64,000 bases of DNA. Source: Norana najaformis. Taxonomy: Eukaryota; Annelida; Clitellata; Crassiclitellata; Hormogastridae. Under the pieces are notes generated by a model that worked only from the letters and a program-made list of their open reading frames with translations, did no database searches and was not told the origin of the DNA. A program made the position numbers and the translations under genes. Location: assembly GCA_964023275.1 (NCBI GenBank), contig OZ029916.1, forward strand, positions 12,268,607 to 12,332,606, written 5' to 3'. Of the stretch, positions 1-9,236 are shown in pieces. How positions within the stretch are numbered: the first letter of the stretch is position 1; each line of letters begins with the position of its first letter.

Positions 1-179
1 TAGGTATCTCTCTGTACATTCATGAACAAAAAAGGCTTGCGTGCACTGACGCGACAAAAATTCTATGACATTGACTGTCAAACACGAAAATATATGATCT
101 GTAATTAGACAAGTTAGCTGTCTTATCATTGTCTCACATCAATATTTAATAATTTCGGCTTTTTTTCCATAATTTCCTG

Positions 180-1135
180 CAGCCTTTCCATACTTCAGAC
201 TCTTTATTGCCTTTCATATCCCTTCTTCGTTAAAACTTTCTAAATCTATTTCACACTCATCACCTCTCACAAGATTGTGCAGCCTCCATACTCCTTATCT
301 TTCCATACTTCAGACTCTTTATTGCCTTTCATATCCCTTCTTCGTTAAAACTTTCTAAATCTATTTCACACTCATCAACTTCCAATTCCCAGTCCAAGCC
401 TCCCAGATATGTTATTGGTTCAGGACAGTTTAGAGTACTCTCAAAATGTTCCTCTTTCGTTCTTGTATCTATCTATGTTTTTTTAATTGGGAGATTTCGT
501 ATTCCTGTGCTTCCTGAAAGTTCCTTCCCTATACGGAACAAAGTTTTTGAATCTCCTCTTCTTCCTGCTTCTTCTGCTTCTCCCTAATATATATTCATTT
601 TCATATTCATATATTCTTTTCTGTAGTTTCTTTAGTTTTATCTTTATTTTTGCAACCAGAATTCGGTGGTCCGATGCTACATCTCTCTGTACACCCTGAC
701 ATCTTTCAGAGTTGACATTGACCTCCTAGATACGCACATGTTCTATTCGGTTGCATGTCTCTCCATCAGTTAATGTCCATGTGAGCTTGTGTATTTTTTC
801 GATGTTTTTCTTGTGTATTTTTCGATGCTGGAAAAATCCCTCCAATCTTGTCACCAGCTGTCATCCCTTCTATAACCTCTTCCCAAACCCGTCCTATTCG
901 ATCCAATGTATGCATTAAAGTCTCCCATCAGAATTTTATATCATGCCTCGGAATCTGATCATTAACGCATGCGGATGTAAAATCGTAAAAACCATCCTTT
1001 TCTTCGTCATCTGGTGTGTTTGGGTGGAGCATACACATGAACTGCTTATCGGTTCCCAACTTAATAGTGAGTGCCTTAGTGGCCTCTTTACCGAGTAGAA
1101 TTCCTACACCTTTTTCATGGATAGAGTGCCGGGAT
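180..1135 (-). mobile_element. Decayed LINE fragment (endonuclease and RT N-terminus)
   Basis: Read on the minus strand, about 1130-840 encodes pieces of an AP-type endonuclease: a GVGILLGKEATKAL-like stretch, then after a frameshift the GDFNAYIGSNR catalytic motif. Lower coordinates, about 480-180, encode the start of a reverse transcriptase region, including NCPEPITYLGGLDWELE and then IKSLKYGK. These match the CFDP2/RTE-like class of non-LTR retrotransposons. Frames change repeatedly and stops are present, so it is dead. The order endonuclease then RT is correct for the minus strand. The palm and YADD motif are missing from the window. Family assignment is from remembered motifs. Confidence 0.7.
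185..377. repeat. Internal 78-bp direct duplication with 37-bp spacer
   Basis: Positions 185-262 and 300-377 are the same 78-bp sequence. The 37-bp spacer between them (264-300) is itself present again at 1258-1294 in the same orientation. The unit lies inside the decayed minus-strand LINE. The same arrangement is present in the second copy of the block. Confidence 0.9.
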
Positions 1136-1727
1136 TAGAGTGCCATCCGACTCCAAACCTTCCTTATCCATCTCATTTCACTTATCCCGTGGATCTGCAA
1201 CCTGTACGACTTCATCTCCCTTATCGCCTGTGCATTCTAAGTTAGATGGCCCACCGTCTCTCACAAGATTGTGCAGCCTCCATACTCCTTATCTCCATTC
1301 ATCCTGTACTCTGATAACTGAATTTGTTGCGTGTTTATGTTACTAAGGATGTTTTACCTGGATTGGTTGCAGCCCACCGCAGAATTCTTCTCCTTTATTA
1401 TGGCTTGGGACATGAGTGGCTCAAACTTCCTGTGAAAGTAGTCTGAGGCCGAGTCCGATATTAAAATCTATCCACAGTTGGTATATGATTAACAGCATAT
1501 AATAATAAAATATTATTATATGCGTCTGCGCTTTATTTCTCAATTCTATATTTTCTAACTTTTCGACGTCTTTTCTGAATTTTTTAATTTTACTTTCTTA
1601 CCGTATCTATGAGTTCGTTCCTATTTGTTTCAACATTTAATCAACTTAAGATTCGCCTAATTTTTGTCCTTTTTGCACTCGTTCGCCTGCGTCTTTACCT
1701 TCCTGCCACGTAATCTTAGATCACATA
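1136..1727. other. Gene-less stretch before the L2-like LINE
   Basis: No convincing coding region is seen. The first half may still belong to the decayed minus-strand LINE upstream. The second half is AT-rich and may contain the 5' untranslated region of the L2-like LINE, whose true start cannot be fixed. Confidence 0.4.
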
Positions 1728-2249
1728 ATGTACAATTCAATCATTCTTATTATTTTCGGTCTACGTTTCATGATCGCCTTCCATATTAGTTGCCAACCCT
1801 TCCACACCCGCTTGCCCTACATTGTTCCTACAGCCAAACATTCTTACTGCGTCCAATTTGGCACAACGACTATGCAGTATGGATGTATATGTTTTATTCC
1901 TTTATCGTTCTTCCTAACTTCATCTCTCAGGCGACCACCACAGCACCTCACCCGCCATACCATCTTCAACATACTAATCCTGCTTTCCGGGGACATCCAC
2001 CCAAATCCTGGCCCACTGGATTTTTATTCATGTCCTCCTCCCTCACCTCCTACCTATCCTCATCCTTCCAGAATTTATTCCTCCAGCATCCTCGACAATG
2101 CTCAAAATACTGACAACAGCCGCTTCTTACTTTGCACGCTAAATATTCGATCATTACTACATCCTGCACATTCCCAAGAAATCAGTGATATGGCCCTCTC
2201 TTCTCACCCGCCTGACATATTTCCTTATCTGAAACCTGGTTTAATTTAA
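1728..2249 (+). pseudogene. L2-like LINE ORF, N-terminal part with 2A-like motif
   Basis: The frame opens with an ATG at 1728. Residues 1-20 are hydrophobic (about residues 5-19), as is a second stretch around residues 54-63. A 2A-like motif, DIHPNPGP, occupies residues 89-96. A proline- and serine-rich linker follows, and then the first strand of the endonuclease (LLCTLNIRSLLH, around residues 135-146). The frame ends at 2249 only because of a frameshift at about 2222-2228. The next piece (SETWF) continues the same domain in another frame. The family would be expected to make one continuous polyprotein here. Confidence 0.8.
1992..2015 (+). other. 2A-like ribosome-skipping motif (DIHPNPGP)
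   Basis: The eight codons read D-I-H-P-N-P-G-P. The family consensus for 2A peptides is D-(V/I)-E-x-N-P-G-P, in which the ribosome skips the final Gly-Pro bond. The invariant NPGP and D-I are kept; the Glu is His here. The position, N-terminal to the endonuclease, matches 2A-like sequences described in other APE-type non-LTR elements. Whether the His-containing version is active cannot be read from sequence. Confidence 0.75.
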
Positions 2250-4309
2250 ACACCACTCTTGCTCAATATGAAGACTGTATTCCTCCTGGCTACCATCTTT
2301 ACAGTACACCTTGTGACTGCAAACCATCTAGCCCTTCTCTTAAAAATCCAACTAATGGTGGTATTGCCTTTTTCACCCGAGAACCTGCCACAGTTTTAGA
2401 CTCACCTGGTTACTGCTTCCACTCTTTTGAATGTGCATCAGTTACGCTTAAACTTTCTCACACAAATCTGACTATCTTTAATGTATATCGCCCTCCATCC
2501 TCCTCTTCATATTCAAGTCCTCCATCGGTCTTCTTGAAAGAATTTACCACCCTCCTCTCCATTGCCGCCACTATACCTCATGAATTTCTGATCACAGGTG
2601 ACTTCAATATACATGTCGATAACCTCTCTGACACATTTGCTTCTGAATTTCTCACCCTATTGTCCTCAACTAATCTGGTTCAACATGTCAAATTCCCCAC
2701 CCACATTCACAATCACACACTTGACCTTATTATCACATCATCATTCTCCACTCTGTCACCTGATATATCTTTCTCTTTTGACACGCCATCTGATCATTAC
2801 CCCATCTTTACATATCTTAACATTCTTCCGACACCACGTCCTGATCCTGTCTTTCATTCTTTTCGTCGCATCAGTTCAATAAATATTGAAGCCTTCATAC
2901 AAGATATTTCCTGTTCTGACCTCGTTTTAAATCCACCCTCTTCCCTGAATGACCTTCTCTCTTCGTATAACACCACTCTTTCCACTATCCTTGACAAGCA
3001 TGCTCCTATTATTACCAAATCCAATTCTCACTCTAACAATCCTTGGTTCAATTCCTATCTCCAGGCCTTCAAATCTTTCCGGCGACGCCTTGAGCGTGCC
3101 TACAAACGCACCAGGGATCCTGAACTTCTCTCTGCCCTTAAATCTGCCACAAATAAATACCATCACCTTCTTACTGCAGCTAAACAGAGATTTTACTCCT
3201 CACTAGTTCGTTCTCGATCCTCTAGCCCTCGTCTTCTCTGGAAAACCATTAACCAACTCCTCCATCGGAACTCATCTAGCCCACTACCAAATTCTCTTCC
3301 GTCTTCTTCAATAGTCGACTCGTTCTGTTCTTTCTTTTCGAACAAAATTGGTACCCTCCGTCTCTCTCTTCAATCTCTCCTCCCCAAAGCCACCAATAAC
3401 CAACCTGATGATGCTCCCTCCCCCACTCATGACTCCCCACCCTCCCCACCTCGATCCTCATTATCTGTCTTTCAACCCACTTCAGAGTCTGAAATATTAC
3501 ACCTGTTAAAATCACTTCCAAACAAACAGTGCGAACTTGACCCCATACCCACCTCCTTACTGAAAGACTGTGCAGCTGTCCTTGTCCCAATCATTACCAA
3601 AATAGTTAATCTCTCCTTATCTACGGGTAGTTTCCCCCTCCTATTCAAACACTCTCTTGTTACCCCTCTTCTCAAGAAATCATCTCTCGACAAGGAAATT
3701 CTTCCAAACTACCGGCCTGTTTCTAACCGGACTTTCATCTCCAAATTAACTGAACGGATTGTCCTCTCTCGAATCAATAACTATTTAGCTTCTAACTCAC
3801 TCATTAACCCACACCAGTCTGGTTTTACTAAACGCCACTCAACCGAAACTCTGCTGACATCTCTCTACAACAAGCTTGTTTCTGCCATTTCTCATCAACA
3901 GGTTTCTTGCCTCTGTCTCCTCGATATCTCTGCAGCCTTAGACACCATTGATCACAATATCTTACTCCACCGACTTTCAACCTGGTTTGGTTTTGCTGAC
4001 ACTGCTCTCCTATGGACACAGTCTTATCTCTCCTCCCGCTCTTTCTCTGTTAAAACTTCGGAAGCCTCTTCTAAGTCATGCCCTCTCACTTGCGGAGTTC
4101 CACAAGGCTCCGTTCTTGGGCCTCTTCTGTTTATCCTCTACACTACCCCACTCAGTTCACTCATCAAAGTTGACCATCACCTCTATGCTGATGACACCCA
4201 ACAATTCATCTCTTTCTATCCAAATTGTTTCAGTGAATCTACAGATCATCTTCTTTGCATGGTTAAACAAATCTCCTCTTGGATGACATCTAACTATAGG
4301 CCTACGTGA
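2228..4309 (+). pseudogene. L2-like LINE endonuclease and reverse transcriptase
   Basis: The frame is open from SETWF at about 2228 to a stop at 4309, with no credible start of its own, so it is the continuation of the upstream frame. Endonuclease motifs are SETW near 2228, GDFNIH near 2598 and SDHYPI near 2790. The RT follows, with a PIPTSLLK-type entry near 3543, the palm aspartate in LLDISAALDTIDHN (D at 3923-3925, where the usual AFD is ALD), GVPQGSVLGPLLF near 4098 and YADD at 4184-4195. The frame is lost at about 4300. In copy 2 the same region is broken earlier by a 2-bp insertion. Confidence 0.88.
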
Positions 4310-5105
4310 CCAGCTCAAGAAAATTCCTGACCCCTCTATCTCCCTCAGCCTGGACTCTGCCTCCACCCACACCTTTAATACTAACTCCTCTGTCCGTAAT
4401 TTAGGTGTTATTTACGACCAGAACCTGACTTTTTCTGATCATATCACCCATCTTTCCCGCTCTTGCTTTATGCATATCCGTGACCTTCGCAGAATCCGTC
4501 CTATGCTTGACTTCAAAACCGCATCTATCATTGCCACATCCATAGTCCATGCAAAACTTGACTACTGCAATTCACTTTTCCTCAATATTGACACAACCCA
4601 GATAAATCGCCTACAAGCTATCTAGAATGCTCTCGCACGTGCTGTCACCAAAACCCCCAAACACCATCACATCACCCCTGTTCTCAAATCACTGCACTGG
4701 CTTAAAATACCTGAACGAATAGAGTACAAAGTCTTATCCCTCACCTACAACACACTTCAATCCTCCCAACCCTCCTATCTTCGTCAATTATTTACTATCC
4801 AACCACTCCGTTCAACCCGCTCCTCATCTGTCCTAACACTTCTTCGCCCTCCCGTCACCTCATCCTTAAAATTTGGAAATCGCTCCATAGCCATAGCTGC
4901 CCCACCCCTTTGGAATAAACTCCCGCCAGAATTGCGACAGTTGTCTGGTCAATCATACGAACTCACCAACACTTCACCTTTTTCAGTTTCTGCGCAGGTC
5001 TTTCACTCAAGACTGAAAACACTTCTTTTCCAGAAATCTTATCCTGATTCTTCCTCTTCCTCTTATCTCTCTTCTCGCTTCAATTTCAAACAGCATCCAC
5101 CGTAG
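4302..5105 (+). pseudogene. L2-like LINE C-terminal region
   Basis: This continues the RT in a different frame from about 4302 to a TAG at 5103-5105, with one internal TAG at 4623-4625. Recognisable pieces are LGVIYDQNLTFSDHI (RT thumb side), KLDYCNSLF, and the conserved C-terminal segment around APPLWNKLPPELR. The last resembles the end of L2/CR1-clade polyproteins. Comparison with the usual text of this region suggests that some residues were lost at the junction with the upstream frame. Confidence 0.8.
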
Positions 5106-5235
5106 CCGTCCGACTGTCTGAGTGCCTGACTCCTGGAACTTGACCCTTTTGCCTATCGATTTTGTTTTGACTGAGCGCCTGTGAATAAGCTGGTTTCCGT
5201 GATTTAGCTTTCGTTGAGCGCTGTAGAAATCTCGA

Positions 5236-5262
5236 GATTACGATTACGATTACGATTACGAT
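5236..5262 (+). repeat. (GATTAC)4 LINE 3' tail
   Basis: Four perfect GATTAC units plus GAT directly follow the GCGCTGTAGAAATCTCGA 3' end. L2/CR1-type elements end in short tandem repeats instead of poly(A), so this marks the 3' terminus. AT-rich sequence follows. Confidence 0.85.
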
Positions 5263-5341
5263 AATATATATTATTATTATATAATAGTATTACATATATT
5301 ACCTATATATGCAGGCTTATATATAACCTTTTATATATAAC

Positions 5342-5484
5342 CTTCTTCTTCTTCTTGGTCTTCTTGTTATTGTTCTTGTTCTTATATTACAATTGTCCTA
5401 AACCTTGTTATTCTTGTTGTTGTTCTTCTTCTTCTTCTTCTTCATCGTCATCTTCTTCATCTTCATTATCATCCTCATCATCAT
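5342..5484. repeat. CTT/GTT/CAT trinucleotide-rich tract
   Basis: This is a degenerate pyrimidine-rich tract of CTT, GTT and CAT triplets. On the minus strand it reads as an acidic run of Glu, Asp and Gln codons at the C-terminal end of an open frame (5408-5686). Confidence 0.8.
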
Positions 5485-5686
5485 ATGGGATGAGAAGCCG
5501 TCGTGTTTTAATTTTCCAGATAACATAATCTGCCGGATTCTGCCATCCAGTTCCAGTAGTAGGCCTAGACAGTAGTAGGCCTAGACTAAAGTGTTGAAGT
5601 ACTTGTTGATGCGTCATGCGGTAAAAATATCCTGTTTGTGTATTGCTGTCAAATAACCAAATATGAAAATCGGACTGGTACTTCAC
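5408..5686 (-). other. Unassigned 92-codon open frame with acidic tail
   Basis: The minus-strand frame has a non-repetitive first half (it includes HIWLFDSNTQTGYFYRM and GLLLSRPTTGTGWQNP) and an acidic tail created by the trinucleotide repeat. The only in-frame start is GTG, so it may be a fragment of a larger decayed gene. I do not recognise the family. In the second block copy the frame is cut by the N gap. Confidence 0.3.
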
Positions 5687-6829
5687 ATCAAAATCGACAT
5701 GCTTCTTATTTCATCCCTAACGATGATGAAAATACTACTCGACTTGAGGAATTTATGTAATGGAAATTAGTTTTTATCCACAAGCTAAAACTGCAGAAAT
5801 GTGTCTCATATATTGCAAACGATAATCAGACCATTTGACTAGGTGAAAGGTGATGGATTTCGAGCTTATTTCTGAGTCGCCTGGACTCGTTTGTGTATCA
5901 AACAGTGGTTCTAACTCAATCGCAGCAGTTTCATATGCGTTAATTGTTCTGATCATAGTTGATTTTAGAGACTAGCTTATGAAAGGAAGTGTAGAATTCT
6001 GTATTATTTCTTCAGCACATAGATATTTGCATTGGCGGCAGTTGTTGCTGCGTTATTTGCTGCGGAGAGTTTTCATTTTCAAATGGACCAACAGTGACTG
6101 CAACATTAGGCGGCGCCAACAGAAGCGGTCGACGTACAACAAGTGCATCTTCTGTAACTGATTCATGAATACAAAGTAGCAGGCTTAATTGGTTGCTGAC
6201 GTTGAAATAAAGCCTGACTAGAATATGAGTAGAATATGGTCGACAGCATGTTTTTTATGCCACCTCAATACTGCATACGGAGCTTTCGGAAACAAAACTG
6301 GTTAGGTGCTATAGAAGATTTTCTCAGGCAGACTTGAAACCCTTTCTAAAAGGATTTATATGACTCGTGCAATTCAGAATATCACGGTTATTTATTCGCC
6401 ACCAAAACATCAATAACACAGCTAAGATTATAAATTGTAATACTTCTATGACAGATTATATGCAACAGCAGACGTTAAAGACTAAACTTTCCACATGTTT
6501 CTGCTTGTTACTTGCTGAACATAAAAAGCAGTTTGGCATGAACAGTATATTGCATATAATAACTGAAGATTTCCATAGGTCATAAAGTTCCTTGTTGTTA
6601 ATGAAAATCAGTTTAACTTTATTCGGATAAATTTTTTCTTGTATCACTGATGATCTATTGGCATAACCTATCCTATAACTACAACGTTAATTAGTCATTC
6701 CGCAACAAAGAGTTAGTTTTTTGCTTCATCTGACAAAGAAAGTCGCACATGTCTGTCCAGATATGGTTCCACTCACGCACGCGCACTTTGAGAATGCCAC
6801 TTTGAACGGTTCGACATGAGCGCGACAAA
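5687..6829. other. No recognisable feature
   Basis: AT-rich sequence with only short chance open frames. I see no conserved motif, repeat array or structural RNA. Confidence 0.5.
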
Positions 6830-7650
6830 GCGGTTCATCCAAAAGCCTTAAAGCCGTTCTGCTCAATAACGGGAACAAGTATCCTTCTCTTCCCTTGGCC
6901 TAGTCGGTGCACCTCAAAAGAGGATTACAACAGCATCAAAAGCTTACTAGACTCATTGAAAGTATGATGAATATGGCTGGGAGATTATCGGAGACTTCAA
7001 AATGGAAACATTCCTGATGGGTCTTCAAATCAGTTTTACCAAGTCCGCTGCTATCTTTGCTTTGGGACAGCAGGGACAACAACATGTCCTACCACAGGCG
7101 CGACTGACCACAGCGGACCGAGTTCTCTGTAGGCAACACCAACGTAAAATAGGAGCAACTGCTGGACTCCCAAAGTCGCAAGAATGCACCGGATGCCACC
7201 ACTGCACATAAAATTTGGGCTTTATGAAACAATTTGTCAAAGCAGAAGTCGGCAGCCTTCGAGTACTATACCTTCAAGACGTCTTCCCTAAGCTCTTTGT
7301 GGCAAACCACAAGTAAGATCCAAGAGTGCAAAAATTCCCCAAGAAGGAAGGAGAAAGCGGCTTGGAACAGATTTGTCGCCGTGGTTGTGGGCTTCACGGA
7401 CAATCACAAGGCCGAAAACTATATGGAACTGGTTGAGGCTCTGGTAAAACTACGGTCAAATGGGCTATAAGTTTATATCCCTGATGCTCATCTTGATAAC
7501 TTAAAAGAGAACATGGGAGCACACTTGGAGGAGCAAGGCGAGTGCTTCCAACAGTATATACAGGTCTTTGAACGTCGCTACCAAGGACAGTATAGCGAGA
7601 ACACGAAGGGAAGACCACATTTGGGGGCTGTTCGGTGAAAATGATATAAT
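6830..7650 (+). pseudogene. Decayed transposase gene, second family
   Basis: Across several frames this encodes pieces alignable to the 567-residue transposase at 16772-18475: KSLKAVLLNNGNKYPSLPLA near 6840, GWEIIGDFKM near 6980 (frame-shifted), KAENYMELVEALVKL near 7410, and AHLDNLKENMGAH followed by EEQGE and FERRYQGQY near 7485-7590. These correspond to residues of about 264-535 of the intact protein. The copy is broken by many stops and frameshifts. The sequence differs enough to be a separate family of the same type. A similar remnant lies at 28479-28959. Confidence 0.72.
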
Positions 7651-7680
7651 CGTAAATCTTTAAAAAAATTATTTTGTGGT

Positions 7681-7775
7681 AATCTTTTTTATGACTTAGT
7701 TATACCAAGTTAACTAAGTTATAACAAAGTTATAACTTAGTTATAACTTAACGTTAAATTGGTATATGTTAACAT
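7681..7775. repeat. AT-rich near-palindromic tract
   Basis: Repeats of AACTTAGTTATAA and its complement make several overlapping short inverted repeats just downstream of the decayed transposase gene. Confidence 0.6.
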
Positions 7776-7875
7776 TGATTCATATGTTGCTTTTTTACTT
7801 TATTTGCCTGAAAACACGCAAATTCGCCCATATGTAAATTTCTAAATATCATTGCCCTGGTCACAAAAACAACAT

Positions 7876-7921
7876 TTGAAGGGAATATACTGTCTATATT
7901 GAAGGGAATATATTGTCTATA
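7876..7921. repeat. 23-bp tandem duplication
   Basis: Two adjacent copies of a 23-bp unit (7876-7898 and 7899-7921) differ at one position. The unit's TTGAAGGGAATA also appears at 55600-55615 after a related transposase remnant, so it belongs to that element's 3' end. Confidence 0.85.
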
Positions 7922-9120
7922 CTTTTTGCGCCATGATGCAAGAAACGCAGTCTTTAAATTAAACTATTACAGTACTGCTCAATAGACGGCACATTTGCCT
8001 TCTGCGGTTTAAGAGAAGTCATGAAGTAAATAGTTAAATGGAGAAGGCCAGTTTAGTATGAATATTATATTTAGTTTAGTATGAATATTAAGTAGGTTGT
8101 ACTGGGGGTTTGCTGGGCCTTGACTAAGCACGCCAAGGAGATCCGTTGTTCAACATAGACTGTTTAACCAGGCGAATGTGAACGGTAGCCATAACTCACC
8201 AAACGATCGGTCTAACCGTTGAAACTGCAAGGCCGAGCATGATAGTAAAGAATTTGAATATTCTGACATCATCAGCAGACGATATTTGAGTCTTACGAAA
8301 TGTAGCAGACGCGATGGTCGTTGTGGACGCCTCGTAATTCTCGATTTGTGGAGTTTATTCGGTCGATTTGATGATACCAAGTCACCGTTTAAGACTTGTT
8401 AAATCTAAGTCTTAGCTGCAAGGAGCAGTCTTTAAAGACTTACCATTCGAACAGTATCGAACTTGAAGCTAAATCGGACGATGTAGGTTCGTAGCGAGTG
8501 TTAGCTAATCGAAGGTACTCGTATTCGAACGTATCTTTGTTCGTGAAACTTTGGTCTAACTCACCATCGAGTTAGGTCGTCATATGAAGGAACTTTCGAT
8601 CAACAAATTATCGAAAGAATAGTGACTAATCCTGCGAGTTATAGAGGAGTCGCCATATTGCATCTACACGTTGAAGGACTCTGTGGAAAATCGCACTACC
8701 ACGCGAAAGGTGAAAATGGATCCATACTTCTGCTGAAGGACTCTGGAGAATCGGTCATGAGAAGCTCATCTTGGGGAAGTTAATATATATATATATATTA
8801 CCTTTAGCATAAATAATTGCTGGCCATCTAAGTAAGGTAATTAGATTCTTTCATCGCATAAGTGTAAATTGGACTATTGGATATAATACATTGTTTTGTC
8901 TTTAATAAAACTTTTAAAATAGACTTTTAACGAGCCATAATCTATTTATAAACTAAGGTAAGTAAGGTGAGTAATAAATAAGGTAATAAGTAAGGTGAAC
9001 AACAGAATATGATCAATCACGTAGCGGACTCAAGTAATTATATGGTAATCCCTAGACAACAAACAAATAAATAATCAATTAATACAGATAAAGAGATTTG
9101 AGTTATAATATGAAGAAACC
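7922..9120. other. No recognisable gene
   Basis: I see no coding region. There is a short repeated TTTAGTATGAATATTA (about 8055-8092) and a small (AT)n run near 8783-8800. Sequence around 8400-8700 is rich in short inverted TCGA-containing words, but I cannot assign it to an element. Confidence 0.5.
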
Positions 9121-9236
9121 GCTACACCGACATCTGAACGCTTTGTCGCTTTCTGAAATGTACATGTCAAAGGTACATTTTCAGGAGACGCATGTGCATT
9201 TCAGAAAGCGACAAAGCGTTCAGATGTCGGTTTAGC
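9121..9236. repeat. Long near-perfect hairpin (46-nt arms)
   Basis: Arm 9121-9166 is the reverse complement of arm 9191-9236 except at two positions, with a 24-nt loop (9167-9190). In RNA one exception would be a G-U pair. The arms contain CGACATCTGAACGCTTTG and its complement. Such a foldback could be a tiny MITE, a hairpin small-RNA source, or an inverted duplication. No flanking target duplication was evident. Confidence 0.85.

Larger units (their letters stand above)
1728..5262 (+). mobile_element. L2/CR1-like non-LTR retrotransposon (LINE), nearly full length
   Basis: This is a LINE with, in order: a short N-terminal segment ending in a 2A-like motif, an AP-type endonuclease, a reverse transcriptase, a C-terminal region and a (GATTAC)4 tail. 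The single pol-like frame is broken by a frameshift near 2222-2228, another near 4300 and a TAG at 4623-4625. It therefore looks recently dead rather than ancient. The short hexamer tail in place of poly(A) and the RT motif style fit the L2/CR1 group. A near-identical copy lies at 39054-42590. Confidence 0.88.
1..5645. repeat. Duplicated block A, first copy
   Basis: This block recurs almost unchanged at 37326-42973. Reading both copies side by side I see only two length differences: one extra T in a T-run near position 165 and one extra CT near 3356 in the second copy. The block contains a reverse-oriented decayed LINE, an L2/CR1-like LINE and the start of a CTT/CAT-rich tract. The left limit of homology is unknown because the window starts inside it. 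The right limit is set by the N gap in the second copy, not by a visible loss of similarity. Confidence 0.93.

Noticed and set aside
3276-3590. Minus-strand open frames inside the L2-like LINE
   Set aside because: Antisense to the endonuclease/RT frame with no motifs.
8400-8760. Possible structured RNA or LTR in TCGA-rich sequence
   Set aside because: Short inverted words are present, but no consistent fold, no repeat partner and no primer site.
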